DNA of 38,055 nt from JBBDIO01 sp040880365 (lineage in GTDB: Bacteria; Chloroflexota; Anaerolineae; Caldilineales; Caldilineaceae). Position numbers and translations under genes: made by a program. The stretch lies in NCBI GenBank assembly GCA_040880365.1, contig JBBDIO010000098.1, positions 1 through 38,055 of the forward strand, written 5' to 3'. Under the pieces are notes generated by a model. That model saw only the letters and a program-made list of their open reading frames with translations. It was not told where the DNA came from and ran no database searches. Positions 1 through 8,503 of this stretch are shown piece by piece; position 1 is the stretch's first letter, and each line of letters starts with the position of its first letter.

Positions 1-729
1 GTAGCACGCACGCGCCTCCACAATTGGGCTATAGCACATGGCTATTCCCCCCATACACCCCCATCCCCGGCTGTCATCCAAACAACCGCCCAAACCCACT
101 CACTCCAAACCTACAGCAACCCCCACGGCCACACACTAGCCATCCATCTCCTCGCCGCCGATGCCTATACCGTAGCGCAACTGCTCGCGTCCACCGCACC
201 GCCGGTCCATGCCCTCATTGCCCACGCATTCCTGGATCTGGTCGAGTGTCGCCCCTTGCTCAGCAGTCTCCATCCAATCCTCGATCCTGCCGCCCGCCTC
301 TACTGCACCATCAATTTTGATGGCCTGACCGTGTTCGAACCGCCGATTGACCCGGAGCTGGATCGCACCATCGAGCAGCTCTACCATGCTACGATGGACA
401 CGCGCACAGTCGGCGGGCGCCCGGCAGGACACAGTCAGACCGGACGCCGCCTCTTTCACGATTTGCGCGCTACCGGCTACACCGTGCTGGATATGGGCAG
501 CTCAGACTGGACCGTATTTCCTCAACCAGATGGCTACGCGAATGAAGACGCGGCATTCCTGCACCACATTCTCGACTTTGTGGCAGGCGCGCTCACAGGG
601 CACACGGCGCTTGCGCCCCTTGCCCTGCAATCGTGGATTACTGCCCGTAGAAATCAGATTAAAACCGGAGAACTCTTTTACATGGCGCACCAGCTCGACT
701 ATCTGGCGCGCCCAGTACAGTCTATCTAG
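1..729 (+). CDS. SAM-dependent methyltransferase, C-terminal part (5' truncated by window edge)
   Basis: The reading frame is open from the first base to a TAG at 727-729, giving about 242 residues with no start inside the window, so this is the 3' part of a longer gene. A stretch reading LIAHAFLDLV, followed by a proline-poor segment and CTINFDGLTVFEP, resembles the post-motif II to motif III region of class I Rossmann-fold methyltransferases, where a hydrophobic strand precedes a report of the product. A later GSSDWTVFP segment fits the C-terminal strands of uncharacterised methyltransferases known from Chloroflexota and cyanobacteria. The SAM-binding GxGxG motif would lie upstream, outside the window. 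The gene converges on the MFS gene with only 35 bases between the two stops. The substrate cannot be read from the sequence. Confidence 0.72.
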   Translation, partial: VARTRLHNWAIAHGYSPHTPPSPAVIQTTAQTHSLQTYSNPHGHTLAIHLLAADAYTVAQLLASTAPPVHALIAHAFLDLVECRPLLSSLHPILDPAARLYCTINFDGLTVFEPPIDPELDRTIEQLYHATMDTRTVGGRPAGHSQTGRRLFHDLRATGYTVLDMGSSDWTVFPQPDGYANEDAAFLHHILDFVAGALTGHTALAPLALQSWITARRNQIKTGELFYMAHQLDYLARPVQSI

Positions 730-764
730 CCCAGCGCGTTTGGGGATCCGTCATCACCACCGTC

Positions 765-2066
765 TCAGTCGTCTGCCGCGACGGCTGGCGGCTTGACAGT
801 GGAAGTCCCCAGGGGCACAGCCGGCTTATCGTCGGGATCCTCGTCCTCCTCATCGACTCTGGCATCGTGCAATGCCCCAAAATTGCGCAGCGTGGACGAA
901 CGCAGAAGCATAACCACAACCACCACAATCGTACCGATGCCGCCGCTGACGACCGAAAACACGGGGCCGAACCAATGTGCAACCAGCCCCGACTCCAGCC
1001 CACCCAACTCGTTGGACGCGCCCACAAACACGCTGCTGACTGCCGATACCCGCCCGCGCATGTGATCGGGCGTCAACATCTGCAAGAGGGTCTGGCGAAT
1101 CACCATGCTCACATTGTCGAATGCGCCCGTGAGGAAAAGCATCATCAGCGACAGCCACATATTGGTGGACAGGCCAAAGATGATGGTCGCCACCCCAAAG
1201 CCGGCCACAACCGCCAACAACGTGCGCCCGGCCCGCTTCATGGGCGGCAAATAGACCAGCGACAGTGCCATAGTCAGCGCGCCCACCGCGGGAGCCGCCC
1301 GCAAAATGCCAAAGCCCGTCGGCCCCACATCCAGAATATCGGTGGCATAGATGGGCAACAGGTAGACCGCCCCACCCAACAATACGGCAAACAGATCCAG
1401 CGTGATCATGTTGAGGATAATACGCTTGCGCCACACATATTCAATCCCCAGCAACAAGGTGCGCGCATTCATCGCGCCGGCCCGCCGCGGCCCCGATTGC
1501 AGACCCAGCCTGGCTAGCAGCAGCAAGAATACCGTGGAAGTGCCGGCAGCCACAAAATACGCAGCCGGGGCGTAGAACGCCACAATAATCCCGCCCAACG
1601 CAGGCCCCACCACATTCCCGATTTGCGAAAGCGACGTATTCCACATAACCGCATTCGGAAACACATTATTCGGCACCAACTGGGGCACCAATGCCACGCG
1701 CGCCGGACGTCCGGCAATCACAGCGGCGGCGTCAAAAAACAGCAAGCCATATATCCACGTCGTCGAACCTTCGGTCAGGGATAGCCACGCCAGCGCCAGC
1801 GATGTGATCGTCATGCCGCCCAAACTCAGCACACAGAGCGTGACCCGGTTGTACCGATCCGCCAGATAGCCCGCAGGAATCGCCAGCGCCATTGTGGGCA
1901 CCGCCTGCGACAGCCCCACCAAACCCAGCGCCAGCGGCTCGCCCGTGCGTTGATACAACTCCCAGCCTACTGCCACACTTTGAATACTCGTGCCCAGCAA
2001 CTGGGCAAACCACCCAAGAATATACAACCGATAGCTACGGCTTTGAAAAGCTGCGTAGGGGCCCAT
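765..2066 (-). CDS. MFS transporter (EntS/MFS_3-like exporter)
   Basis: This 433-residue protein has about 12 hydrophobic segments, the usual size for a major facilitator. After the first two helices it carries the MFS loop signature GYLADRYNRVTL, and the first membrane-spanning segments (LGWFAQLLGTSIQSVAVGWE) match the MFS_3 / enterobactin-exporter-like group. Members of that group are mostly proton-driven exporters of small molecules. The C-terminus is a cytoplasmic acidic tail rich in D and E, ending in a P/A-rich stretch. The ATG at 2066 is preceded by GGAAAGG, a good ribosome site. It lies 318 bases downstream of the S41 peptidase stop, with a hairpin in between, so it is probably its own transcription unit. 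The substrate is unknown. Confidence 0.85.
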   Translation of the reverse strand: MGPYAAFQSRSYRLYILGWFAQLLGTSIQSVAVGWELYQRTGEPLALGLVGLSQAVPTMALAIPAGYLADRYNRVTLCVLSLGGMTITSLALAWLSLTEGSTTWIYGLLFFDAAAVIAGRPARVALVPQLVPNNVFPNAVMWNTSLSQIGNVVGPALGGIIVAFYAPAAYFVAAGTSTVFLLLLARLGLQSGPRRAGAMNARTLLLGIEYVWRKRIILNMITLDLFAVLLGGAVYLLPIYATDILDVGPTGFGILRAAPAVGALTMALSLVYLPPMKRAGRTLLAVVAGFGVATIIFGLSTNMWLSLMMLFLTGAFDNVSMVIRQTLLQMLTPDHMRGRVSAVSSVFVGASNELGGLESGLVAHWFGPVFSVVSGGIGTIVVVVVMLLRSSTLRNFGALHDARVDEEDEDPDDKPAVPLGTSTVKPPAVAADD

Positions 2067-2384
2067 AGCCGGCCTTTCCAGACAAGTCGATTAGAATTCA
2101 GGAATATGATATGGATTTTGTGCAGAAAAGGGAGTGTATCATGAAATGCCACGAACACGGCAAGCATAGAGGCATTTATACCGAAATAACGCTGCGCCCG
2201 CGACGGTTCCCAGCCGCCATGCGTCTGTCCCTCACAATAACAGGGCCGCACGCCAAAACGGCACACGGCCCTGCACAATCTTCTTAATTTCGCCCGTACA
2301 AATACATAAAGGCCTGCAAACGGGCAAACGTTCGTCATGCACCCGTCACCTACACACATGTCACCCACAGACCAGGTTCACTAT
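2067..2384. other. Gene-free spacer between S41 peptidase and MFS gene
   Basis: About 318 bases with no convincing gene. The open frames that cross it are shadows with no family resemblance. It contains the hairpin at 2241-2273 and should contain the promoter of the minus-strand MFS gene in its left part, but I see no clear -35/-10 pair. Confidence 0.5.
2241..2273 (-). terminator. Hairpin after the S41 peptidase gene
   Basis: CAGGGCCG at 2241-2248 is the exact reverse complement of CGGCCCTG at 2266-2273, giving an 8-bp GC-rich stem with a 17-base loop. It lies about 110 bases past the stop of the S41 gene. On the minus strand it is followed by TTATTGT rather than a clean T run, so it is at best a weak intrinsic terminator. 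Confidence 0.35.
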
Positions 2385-3698
2385 TTATTCCGTGGGTTCC
2401 CCAGTGGGTTCCGGTGAAACTTCCGGCGCGGCTTCTGCCAGATCCACGCCGGCCGGGATTTCTACACCTAGCAGTTCCAGTGCAGTCAGCAGTTGGCGGT
2501 CGCCGCTACTCCATAACTCCTCGACACCCATTTGCGCCAATTCCGCAGGAATCAGCAGCGGCGTTTCCAGCGGCACATCCACCACGTTATCCGGCTCGAT
2601 ACCCTGCTTGCGAATCAAGCGGCCCTCTGGTGTCAGCCACTGTTTGGTGCCCAGCAAAAGTGCCGAACCATCGGCCAGCATATACGGCTGCAACACCGTG
2701 CCTGTGCCGAACGTGGTTTCACCCACCAGCGTGCCCCGGTCGTAATCCTGAATCGCGCCCGCCAGAATCTCTGCCGAGCTTGCCGATCCACCATTGATCA
2801 AAACCACCAGCGGCAAATCGGTTGCCACGCCACCCGGTTCCACCGCATAGCTAATCCGATTACCCTGGGCATCTTCTTCCAGCAGCACATTGCCTTCCAC
2901 CAGAAACTGACTGGTCACCGCCACAGCCTGGGTAAGTAGCCCCCCAGGGTTATTGCGCACATCCACAATCAGGCTTTCGGCACCGGCCGTTTTTGCTTCT
3001 TCTACCGCCGCTACAATGCTCGGCCCCGCATTCGCGCTGAATTGACTCAAACGCACCAAAGCAACCGAGGATTCTGGAATCATGGCCCAGGTCGCGGCAG
3101 GCACGTTGATCTCGCTGCGTACAATCGAAATTTCCAGCGTGCGATTTTCCTCAGGCCGCATGAGCGACAACACGACTTCCGTACCTTCGGGGCCACGAAT
3201 TTTTGCCACAACATCGTTCAGCGGCAGAGTCGTCACATCCTCGCCATCCACGCGCATGATGATGTCGCCAGGCCGCACGCCCGCGGCCTCTGCCGGATAG
3301 CCGTCAATCGGCGCCACAATCACCGGCAGGTTATCGCGCACGCCCACCGTCGCCCCAATCCCCGTAAACCGCCCCGAAAGATTGGTCTGCTGCTGCTCAC
3401 GCTCCTCAGGTGTCAGAAACGCCGTGTGTCCACTATCGCCCAGCGCACCGACCATCCCCCGAATCGCGCCATAGGTCAGCGTTTCGGGATCCAGCGCGTC
3501 CTGGTCGATGAAGTTCTGCTGTACCAGATTCCAGGCTTGCCAGAAGACACGGAATTCCGTCGGTTCTCCCGTCGTACCCGATCCCCAGAACGGCGCGACC
3601 AGCCCCGAGCTGCCAATCACGACGCCGGTCAGCACAGATGTGCCCATGAGCACCACCGCCACAATGATCCCAGCCAGGATCATGACAAACCGTTTCAT
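2385..3698 (-). CDS. S41 family C-terminal processing peptidase-like protein (catalytic Lys replaced)
   Basis: This 437-residue protein has an N-terminal hydrophobic anchor (about residues 5-29), so the rest faces the outside. A PDZ domain spans about 112-195 (PAEAAGVRPGDIIMRVDGEDV), followed by the S41 core. The nucleophile motif NGGSASSAE places Ser307 as the catalytic serine. In CtpA/Prc the general-base lysine lies 25 residues later in FGKG; here the motif is FGTG with Thr332 (codon ACA at 2703-2705). The protein may therefore be a divergent peptidase or a pseudo-enzyme. FGTG is, as I recall, also seen in other Chloroflexota S41 proteins. The C-terminus is a short acidic P/E/T tail. It lies 56 bases downstream of the sulfatase stop, so the two are probably co-transcribed. 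Confidence 0.88.
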   Translation of the reverse strand: MKRFVMILAGIIVAVVLMGTSVLTGVVIGSSGLVAPFWGSGTTGEPTEFRVFWQAWNLVQQNFIDQDALDPETLTYGAIRGMVGALGDSGHTAFLTPEEREQQQTNLSGRFTGIGATVGVRDNLPVIVAPIDGYPAEAAGVRPGDIIMRVDGEDVTTLPLNDVVAKIRGPEGTEVVLSLMRPEENRTLEISIVRSEINVPAATWAMIPESSVALVRLSQFSANAGPSIVAAVEEAKTAGAESLIVDVRNNPGGLLTQAVAVTSQFLVEGNVLLEEDAQGNRISYAVEPGGVATDLPLVVLINGGSASSAEILAGAIQDYDRGTLVGETTFGTGTVLQPYMLADGSALLLGTKQWLTPEGRLIRKQGIEPDNVVDVPLETPLLIPAELAQMGVEELWSSGDRQLLTALELLGVEIPAGVDLAEAAPEVSPEPTGEPTE

Positions 3699-3754
3699 AC
3701 TACTCGCTTTCGTTCCTATAAACCGACACCAGACCGACTAAACAAACAGTTGGA

Positions 3755-5236
3755 CTATGGTAACGGCACAGGCGTCCCATCTTCCGTCAGAATGCTCCAG
3801 TCTGCCAGATGCAGGCGCATTTCGTGCTTCACATCCGCTAGATTGGCATCGCCGCTCAGATTCTGCAATTCCCAGGGGTCGGCCTGCAAATCATACAACT
3901 CGTCCATATCGCCCATGGGATCGTGCACATACTTCCAGCGTTGGGTGCGCGCCATCTTGCGCCGACCTTCGGCCTCGCGCCATTGCAGAGACTGGATTAG
4001 CGTCCGTCGCCCGTGGGGTCCAGGCACCGCCTCCAGATCCGCCATCGTAAACGGCGGTCCGCCCGCGCCGTATTCACTGAACGTCACATTCTGCCCCGGA
4101 CCATCGGTCGCCACCGGCAGCGGCGAGCCTTGCATACTGCGTGGCTGTTCCACTCCCTGCAGGCGCAGAAGCGTCGGCACCACGTCCACCAGATTGACCA
4201 TGCTGTCCGACACTGCGCCCTGTGGCACCATCCCCGGCCAGGAGACAATCAAGGGCACGCGCGTCAGACAGTCGTAAAACGCGCCGCCCTTGCACTGCAT
4301 CATGTGTTCGCCCATAAAATCCCCATGATCCGAGCAAAACACCACAATCGTATCCTCGCGCAACCCCAAATTTTCCAGCGCGTCCAGAATCTCGATAATC
4401 CCATCGTCAATCGCCTGCACCATGCCATAATAAACCGACATCAATCCCCGCACATCCGCGTCGGGGAGATGATCAATGCCCAGAATACGGTGCAAAATTC
4501 GGTTGCGCTCCGGCGCATTGCCTGGCGCAAACTCATCCGGTCGCCACGGAGGCAGGTCGATGGATTCCGGTGGAACCCGGTCGACATATTGGCGCGGCGC
4601 CACCCACGGCTCGTGGGGATCGGGAATACTCACCCACAGCGCAAACGGCTCGTTGCGATGCTGTTCCAGAAAGCGCACCGTCTGCCCTACCACAAGGCCC
4701 GTGGAATAGTCCTCTGCGGGAAAGTCCGTCACCGCATAGGCAAATTTCTCGTTCTGCGGCTTCATTTCACGCCGCATGGCATGTGCGCGATCCACACCGG
4801 CACGCGGGCGAAACCAGGGCATGCCCCGCGGCTCCTCATTGGCGGGCAGCCCTCCGTGTGAAATGTCGCACCAGGTATCAAACTGTGCCAGGTCTTCAGC
4901 GTGCGTAAAACAGTGGTTTTTGCCAATCAGCCCCACATGATAGCCGGCCTGGTTCCAGATGCCCGGCGCATGGACTGCGCCGCGCGGCATCAGCGTTTCG
5001 TTGCGCCGTCCACCATGCGCATGGGGATAGCGTCCGGTCCAGAACGAAATCCGCGCCGGCACACAGAGGGGATGCGGCGTAAACGCATTCTCATAAAGCA
5101 CCCCCGAATCTGCCAGGCGCGCCATGCCCGGCGTCTGGCAAAACGTATTGCCATAGAGATGGCTTGCGGTCGCCTTCTGCTGGTCGGTCATAATAATGAG
5201 TATATTCGGTTGATCACCGCGTCGCGTGCCCGTCAC
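3755..5236 (-). CDS. Sulfatase (cysteine type, alkaline phosphatase superfamily)
   Basis: A 493-residue hydrolase of sulfate esters. It opens with NILIIMTDQQ, the metal-binding start of the sulfatase fold. C58-V-P-A-R62 is the CxPxR signature whose cysteine is converted to formylglycine. VVFCSDHGDFMGEH supplies further metal-site residues, and the C-terminal half carries the usual WKYVHDP...ELYDLQADPWELQNL region that names the sulfatase/phosphonate-monoester-hydrolase-like group. No signal peptide is visible, so the enzyme should be cytoplasmic. The start is GTG at 5236, with GGAGGT five bases upstream. It lies between the LmbE deacetylase (76-base gap) and the S41 gene. No formylglycine-generating enzyme lies in the window. 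The substrate is unknown; choline sulfate, phosphonate esters or sulfated sugars are possible. Confidence 0.92.
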   Translation of the reverse strand: MTGTRRGDQPNILIIMTDQQKATASHLYGNTFCQTPGMARLADSGVLYENAFTPHPLCVPARISFWTGRYPHAHGGRRNETLMPRGAVHAPGIWNQAGYHVGLIGKNHCFTHAEDLAQFDTWCDISHGGLPANEEPRGMPWFRPRAGVDRAHAMRREMKPQNEKFAYAVTDFPAEDYSTGLVVGQTVRFLEQHRNEPFALWVSIPDPHEPWVAPRQYVDRVPPESIDLPPWRPDEFAPGNAPERNRILHRILGIDHLPDADVRGLMSVYYGMVQAIDDGIIEILDALENLGLREDTIVVFCSDHGDFMGEHMMQCKGGAFYDCLTRVPLIVSWPGMVPQGAVSDSMVNLVDVVPTLLRLQGVEQPRSMQGSPLPVATDGPGQNVTFSEYGAGGPPFTMADLEAVPGPHGRRTLIQSLQWREAEGRRKMARTQRWKYVHDPMGDMDELYDLQADPWELQNLSGDANLADVKHEMRLHLADWSILTEDGTPVPLP

Positions 5237-5312
5237 CTGGACCTCCTTGTCTCACTGAATGTCATTGGACCCGAAACTATCGAGATATCTGGCTGAATTC
5301 TGATGCGCGGGT

Positions 5313-6092
5313 CTAAAACTTGATGCGCTTAAAACCCTCGGCATGTGCAAAACCCTGGGCCTCGCCCGCCTTGCGGCTGCGTTCCCGTATTCGCGTGTCC
5401 AGCTTCTTCAGGTCTTTACCCACCTGGCTCGCATGACAGGTCAGTCCCTCGATCAATGTATCCACCGATTCGCTGATGTCTTCCCAATGATCCGCGTGAT
5501 CGGTCCAGAACAGATAGGCCAGACTCACGCGCCAGGGCGTCTCGTCCCCATTCAATTGCTCGGCAAAGATGTGCCACTCGCGCGCCGCCCAAATCGCGTC
5601 CAGCGCGGCAAAGCCTGCCGCGCGATGGTCGGGATGCAGTTGATAATGGCGCCAGGGATCAATGGCATAGACCACTTCGGGCTTATGCTCACGGATAATC
5701 TGCGCCACACGCGCGCGCAAGGCCAGCGTATTTTCCAGCACGCCATCGGGATAGCGCAGAAAGATCACATCCTTGACGCCAAACGCGGCAGCCGCGGCGC
5801 GCTGCTCCGTTTCCCGCAGCGTCGCCAACTGCCCCGGTCGCACGGCCGGATCATGACTCCCCTTGTCGCCGCTGGTCAGCAACACATAGGTAATCTCTTT
5901 GCCTTGCGCGGCCAGTTTTGCCAGCGTACCGCCTGCCCCAAATTCAGGATCATCAGGATGCGCCGCAATCACCATCACCCGCGTATACTCAAATTCTTCG
6001 TTCTCTTGCTTGTCCGTGTTCTCCTGCTTGCCCGTGTTCTCTTGCTTGCCTGAGGGTTTTTGCTTGTCCGAGGGTTTTTGCTTGTCCGACAT
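5313..6092 (-). CDS. PIG-L/LmbE family deacetylase
   Basis: The protein has 259 residues when started at the ATG at 6090-6092. An upstream in-frame extension to 6278 exists but adds a segment with no family resemblance. The core begins VMVIAAHPDDPEFGAGG, the HPDDxE zinc motif of LmbE/PIG-L N-deacetylases, and HPDHRAAG supplies the third zinc ligand. These zinc enzymes remove acetyl groups from N-acetylglucosamine-type substrates, as in mycothiol, bacillithiol and GPI-anchor synthesis; the substrate here is not evident. The N-terminus is unusual: five copies of a charged hexapeptide (residues 2-31), likely disordered, precede the domain. No signal peptide is seen. It heads a minus-strand series with sulfatase and S41 peptidase and is divergent from the enolase-type gene across 264 bases. 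Confidence 0.9.
   Translation of the reverse strand: MSDKQKPSDKQKPSGKQENTGKQENTDKQENEEFEYTRVMVIAAHPDDPEFGAGGTLAKLAAQGKEITYVLLTSGDKGSHDPAVRPGQLATLRETEQRAAAAAFGVKDVIFLRYPDGVLENTLALRARVAQIIREHKPEVVYAIDPWRHYQLHPDHRAAGFAALDAIWAAREWHIFAEQLNGDETPWRVSLAYLFWTDHADHWEDISESVDTLIEGLTCHASQVGKDLKKLDTRIRERSRKAGEAQGFAHAEGFKRIKF
6000..6089 (-). repeat. Five 18-bp tandem repeats coding a hexapeptide linker
   Basis: Immediately after the start codon of the LmbE gene, five 18-bp units encode (S/T)-(D/G)-K-Q-(K/E)-(P/N). The first two units are nearly identical at DNA level and the last three form a second subgroup, which suggests stepwise duplication. The product is a highly charged low-complexity N-terminal tail. 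Confidence 0.8.
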
Positions 6093-6288
6093 GAAGAAGT
6101 AGCCTTTCCGTTGGATAGACCTGACCAATCGCCCCGCACGCCGCAACCACGCAAAGCGGCGCAGACGACTGATAACAGGATAGTTTGCACTGGAGAAGTG
6201 AAAAATCACACCTACCAGTATAACGGGCGCCGGAAGCGCGGCCAAAGTCGCAGACAAATTGCACACCGGTTGCAGCAATCTCCATCAC

Positions 6289-6317
6289 TTGCGGTACACT
6301 ACGCCTACACATGTAAA
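6289..6317 (+). promoter_or_regulatory. Possible sigma70-type promoter for the enolase-superfamily gene
   Basis: TTGCGG at 6289-6294 and TGTAAA at 6312-6317 are separated by 17 bases and match 3/6 and 4/6 consensus positions. Transcription would start near 6324, leaving about 33 bases of leader before the ATG at 6357, with AGAAGGAG at 6344-6351. The matches are modest, so this is tentative. Confidence 0.3.
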
Positions 6318-6356
6318 TTAACCCACACGCCAATTACCCCTAAAGAAGGAGCCGTC

Positions 6357-7517
6357 ATGGCAATCAACCAGGATGTAGCCGGCAGACTCAAAATCACCGA
6401 CGTGCGCCTCCACCAGCTGCGCACCGGCGAAACCATTGGCGGGCTGGAACCTGCCTGGGACAAAGGTCGCCAGATGCAGTTCACCGTCGGCGGCGGATCG
6501 GTGGTCGAGGTCTTTACCGATCAGGGCATCGCAGGCATTGGCCCCGGCTTCGATCCCAGTCTGTTGCCCGTCATCCGTAACCACATGCTCGGACAAGATC
6601 CGTTCGACACCGAGCGCCATCTGGCCGTTCTGCGCTACTACGCGGCGGGCTTACCCTATCGTGGGGTCGCCGGTTTCGATATCGCGCTGTGGGATATCAT
6701 CGGCAAAGCGTGCGGACAGCCCCTCTACAAGCTCTGGGGGGGCGGCAAAGACCGTGTGCCCGCCTACGCCAGCATGGTCGCCCTGGGCACGCCCGAAGAA
6801 CGCGCCGAACTGGCAGCCAGCCTGGCAGCGGAAGGCTGGCAAGCCATGAAACTGCGCCTGCACCACCCAACCCTGCACGAAGACCTGCGGACAGTGACCG
6901 CCGTGCGCGACGCGGCCGGCCCCGATTTCACCATTATGGTCGATGCCAATCAGGCCCAATCCACCGGCAACTGGCAACCCGGCCTGCTCTGGGATTTTAA
7001 CCGCGCCCTCACCACAGCCAAGGAGCTGGATCTGCTCGGCTGCTACTGGCTGGAAGAGCCGCTTCCCCGCTATGCCTATGCCGATTTGGCGCGCATTAAC
7101 AATGCCGTCGCCATGCCCATCGCCGGGGGCGAAAACAACCGGGGCGTCCACGAATTTGTCCAGATGTTGCAGCAGAATGTCTACGATATTCTGCAACCCG
7201 AAGGCATGGTCAGCGGCGGATTGAGCGAAATGCGCAAGATCGGGGTATTGGCCGAAGCCTATGGCAAGAAATGCGTCCCCCACCACGGTGGCCGCGGCCT
7301 GGGCACCGTGGCCCACCTTCACCTGGTGGCGTCGTGGGCACATTCACCCTATCTCGAAGTTCTCCACGATCCGCCCGTCGGTCACTATCGCTATGGCTTC
7401 TCGATCCTGGAAAATCCGCTGGTCATCGAAGCCGATGGCTGCGTAGCCGTGCCCCAGGGACCTGGCTTGGGCGTAGACCTCGACCGCAGTTTCATCGATC
7501 AGACGCTCACGGCATGA
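6357..7517 (+). CDS. Mandelate racemase/muconate lactonizing enzyme family protein (enolase superfamily)
   Basis: The protein has 386 residues. The start is the ATG at 6357, preceded by AGAAGGAG five bases away; the frame is open further upstream but without a ribosome site. An N-terminal capping domain (about 10-125) is followed by the TIM barrel. Metal ligands are Asp196 (VDANQ), Glu233 (WLEEPL) and Glu259 (GGEN). The catalytic lysine motif, usually KxK, is K165-L-R167, and the usual QPD of the His-Asp dyad reads QPE (Glu282), followed by PHH at 308-310. Enzymes of this superfamily abstract an alpha-proton from a carboxylate, as in sugar-acid dehydratases and racemases. It overlaps the downstream permease gene by four bases (ATGA), so the two are co-translated. 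The likely substrate is an acid sugar, but this is inference. Confidence 0.88.
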   Translation: MAINQDVAGRLKITDVRLHQLRTGETIGGLEPAWDKGRQMQFTVGGGSVVEVFTDQGIAGIGPGFDPSLLPVIRNHMLGQDPFDTERHLAVLRYYAAGLPYRGVAGFDIALWDIIGKACGQPLYKLWGGGKDRVPAYASMVALGTPEERAELAASLAAEGWQAMKLRLHHPTLHEDLRTVTAVRDAAGPDFTIMVDANQAQSTGNWQPGLLWDFNRALTTAKELDLLGCYWLEEPLPRYAYADLARINNAVAMPIAGGENNRGVHEFVQMLQQNVYDILQPEGMVSGGLSEMRKIGVLAEAYGKKCVPHHGGRGLGTVAHLHLVASWAHSPYLEVLHDPPVGHYRYGFSILENPLVIEADGCVAVPQGPGLGVDLDRSFIDQTLTA

Positions 7518-8398
7518 ACAGGGGCGTAGTCCTGGCGCTGGGTGCCTACATACTCTGGGGCTTCTCGCCCCTCTTTTGGAAACTCCTGACCCACATCCCC
7601 GCAATCCAGACGACGGCACATCGCGTCGTCTGGGCTTTCGTCTTGGCCGCAGTTGTGATCTCGTTCCAGGGTGGCTGGCAAAGGATACGCCATGCGCTAC
7701 GCCATCCCGTCACGGTTCTCACATTCATCGCGACCGGCGTGCTACTCATCATCAACTGGGTGGTCTATGTCTATGCGGTAAATTCTCAACAGGTACTTGC
7801 TACCAGCCTGGGATATTTTATCTATCCCCTGTTCAATGTCATGTTGGGCGTGGTCGTGCTGCACGAACGGCTACGCCCCGGACAATGGCTCTCCGTGGGC
7901 ATTGCCGCCATCGGCGTCGCCTACATCACATTGAGCTATGGCGGCGTGCCCTGGATTGCCCTGGCGCTACCGCTTTCGTTCGGCTTCTACGGCCTCCTGC
8001 GCAAAGTGGCGCGCCTGGATTCGATTCAGGGGCTTACGGTGGAGATGGCCTTTATGACGCCCATTGTCTTGATATTTCTGCTGGTCACCGCGCGCAACCC
8101 AGCATTGGCCCAGCCCGTGGGTATCTGGGAAATCGGGCTGTTCATTTTAGGTGGTGCAGTGACGGCAGTGCCCCTGCTTCTGTTCAGTGCCGGCGCGCGC
8201 ATGGTCCCTCTCACCGCCGTGGGTCTGTTTCAATATCTTGCGCCCACCATTCAATTCGTAATGAGCATCTACCTCTTCAACGAACCCTTTGATATCACCC
8301 AATTTGTGGGCTTTTGCATCGTGTGGTTCGCCCTCGCCATCTTCATTGGCGAAGGCATTGTCACCAAACGCCGAATCGCGCTCACCTACCCCACCTGA
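7514..8398 (+). CDS. EamA/RarD family permease
   Basis: This 294-residue, very hydrophobic protein has about ten membrane segments arranged as two repeats, the architecture of the drug/metabolite transporter superfamily. The beginning (GVVLALGAYILWGFSPLFWK) and the middle stretch NSQQVLATSLGYFIYPLFNV, with HERLRPGQW after it, are close to RarD-type proteins. The ATG at 7514 overlaps the stop of the enolase-type gene (ATGA), which decides the start; an in-frame extension upstream lies wholly within that gene. Translational coupling suggests that the permease moves a substrate or product of the enzyme. RarD itself has no firmly known substrate. Confidence 0.88.
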   Translation: MNRGVVLALGAYILWGFSPLFWKLLTHIPAIQTTAHRVVWAFVLAAVVISFQGGWQRIRHALRHPVTVLTFIATGVLLIINWVVYVYAVNSQQVLATSLGYFIYPLFNVMLGVVVLHERLRPGQWLSVGIAAIGVAYITLSYGGVPWIALALPLSFGFYGLLRKVARLDSIQGLTVEMAFMTPIVLIFLLVTARNPALAQPVGIWEIGLFILGGAVTAVPLLLFSAGARMVPLTAVGLFQYLAPTIQFVMSIYLFNEPFDITQFVGFCIVWFALAIFIGEGIVTKRRIALTYPT

Positions 8399-8503
8399 TA
8401 GGGAGTCGCGGACCGCCTGCACGCACGCAATATCAGTCGGCCTTGCGCCAAAACCGTACAAAAAAGAACCACAGGCATATATTACAGGAAGGAACTCTCT
8501 ACC

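Noticed and set aside
1967..2368. 133-residue minus-strand frame in the 2067-2384 spacer
   Set aside because: Cysteine-rich, no family resemblance, overlaps the start of the MFS gene in another frame, and crosses the hairpin.
3042..4277. 411-residue plus-strand frame
   Set aside because: It spans parts of the S41 and sulfatase genes and the gap between them on the opposite strand; composition is R/H/P-rich as expected for a shadow frame.
6093..6278. N-terminal extension of the LmbE frame
   Set aside because: The 62 extra residues have no family resemblance, and the family domain plus charged tail begin after the ATG at 6092.
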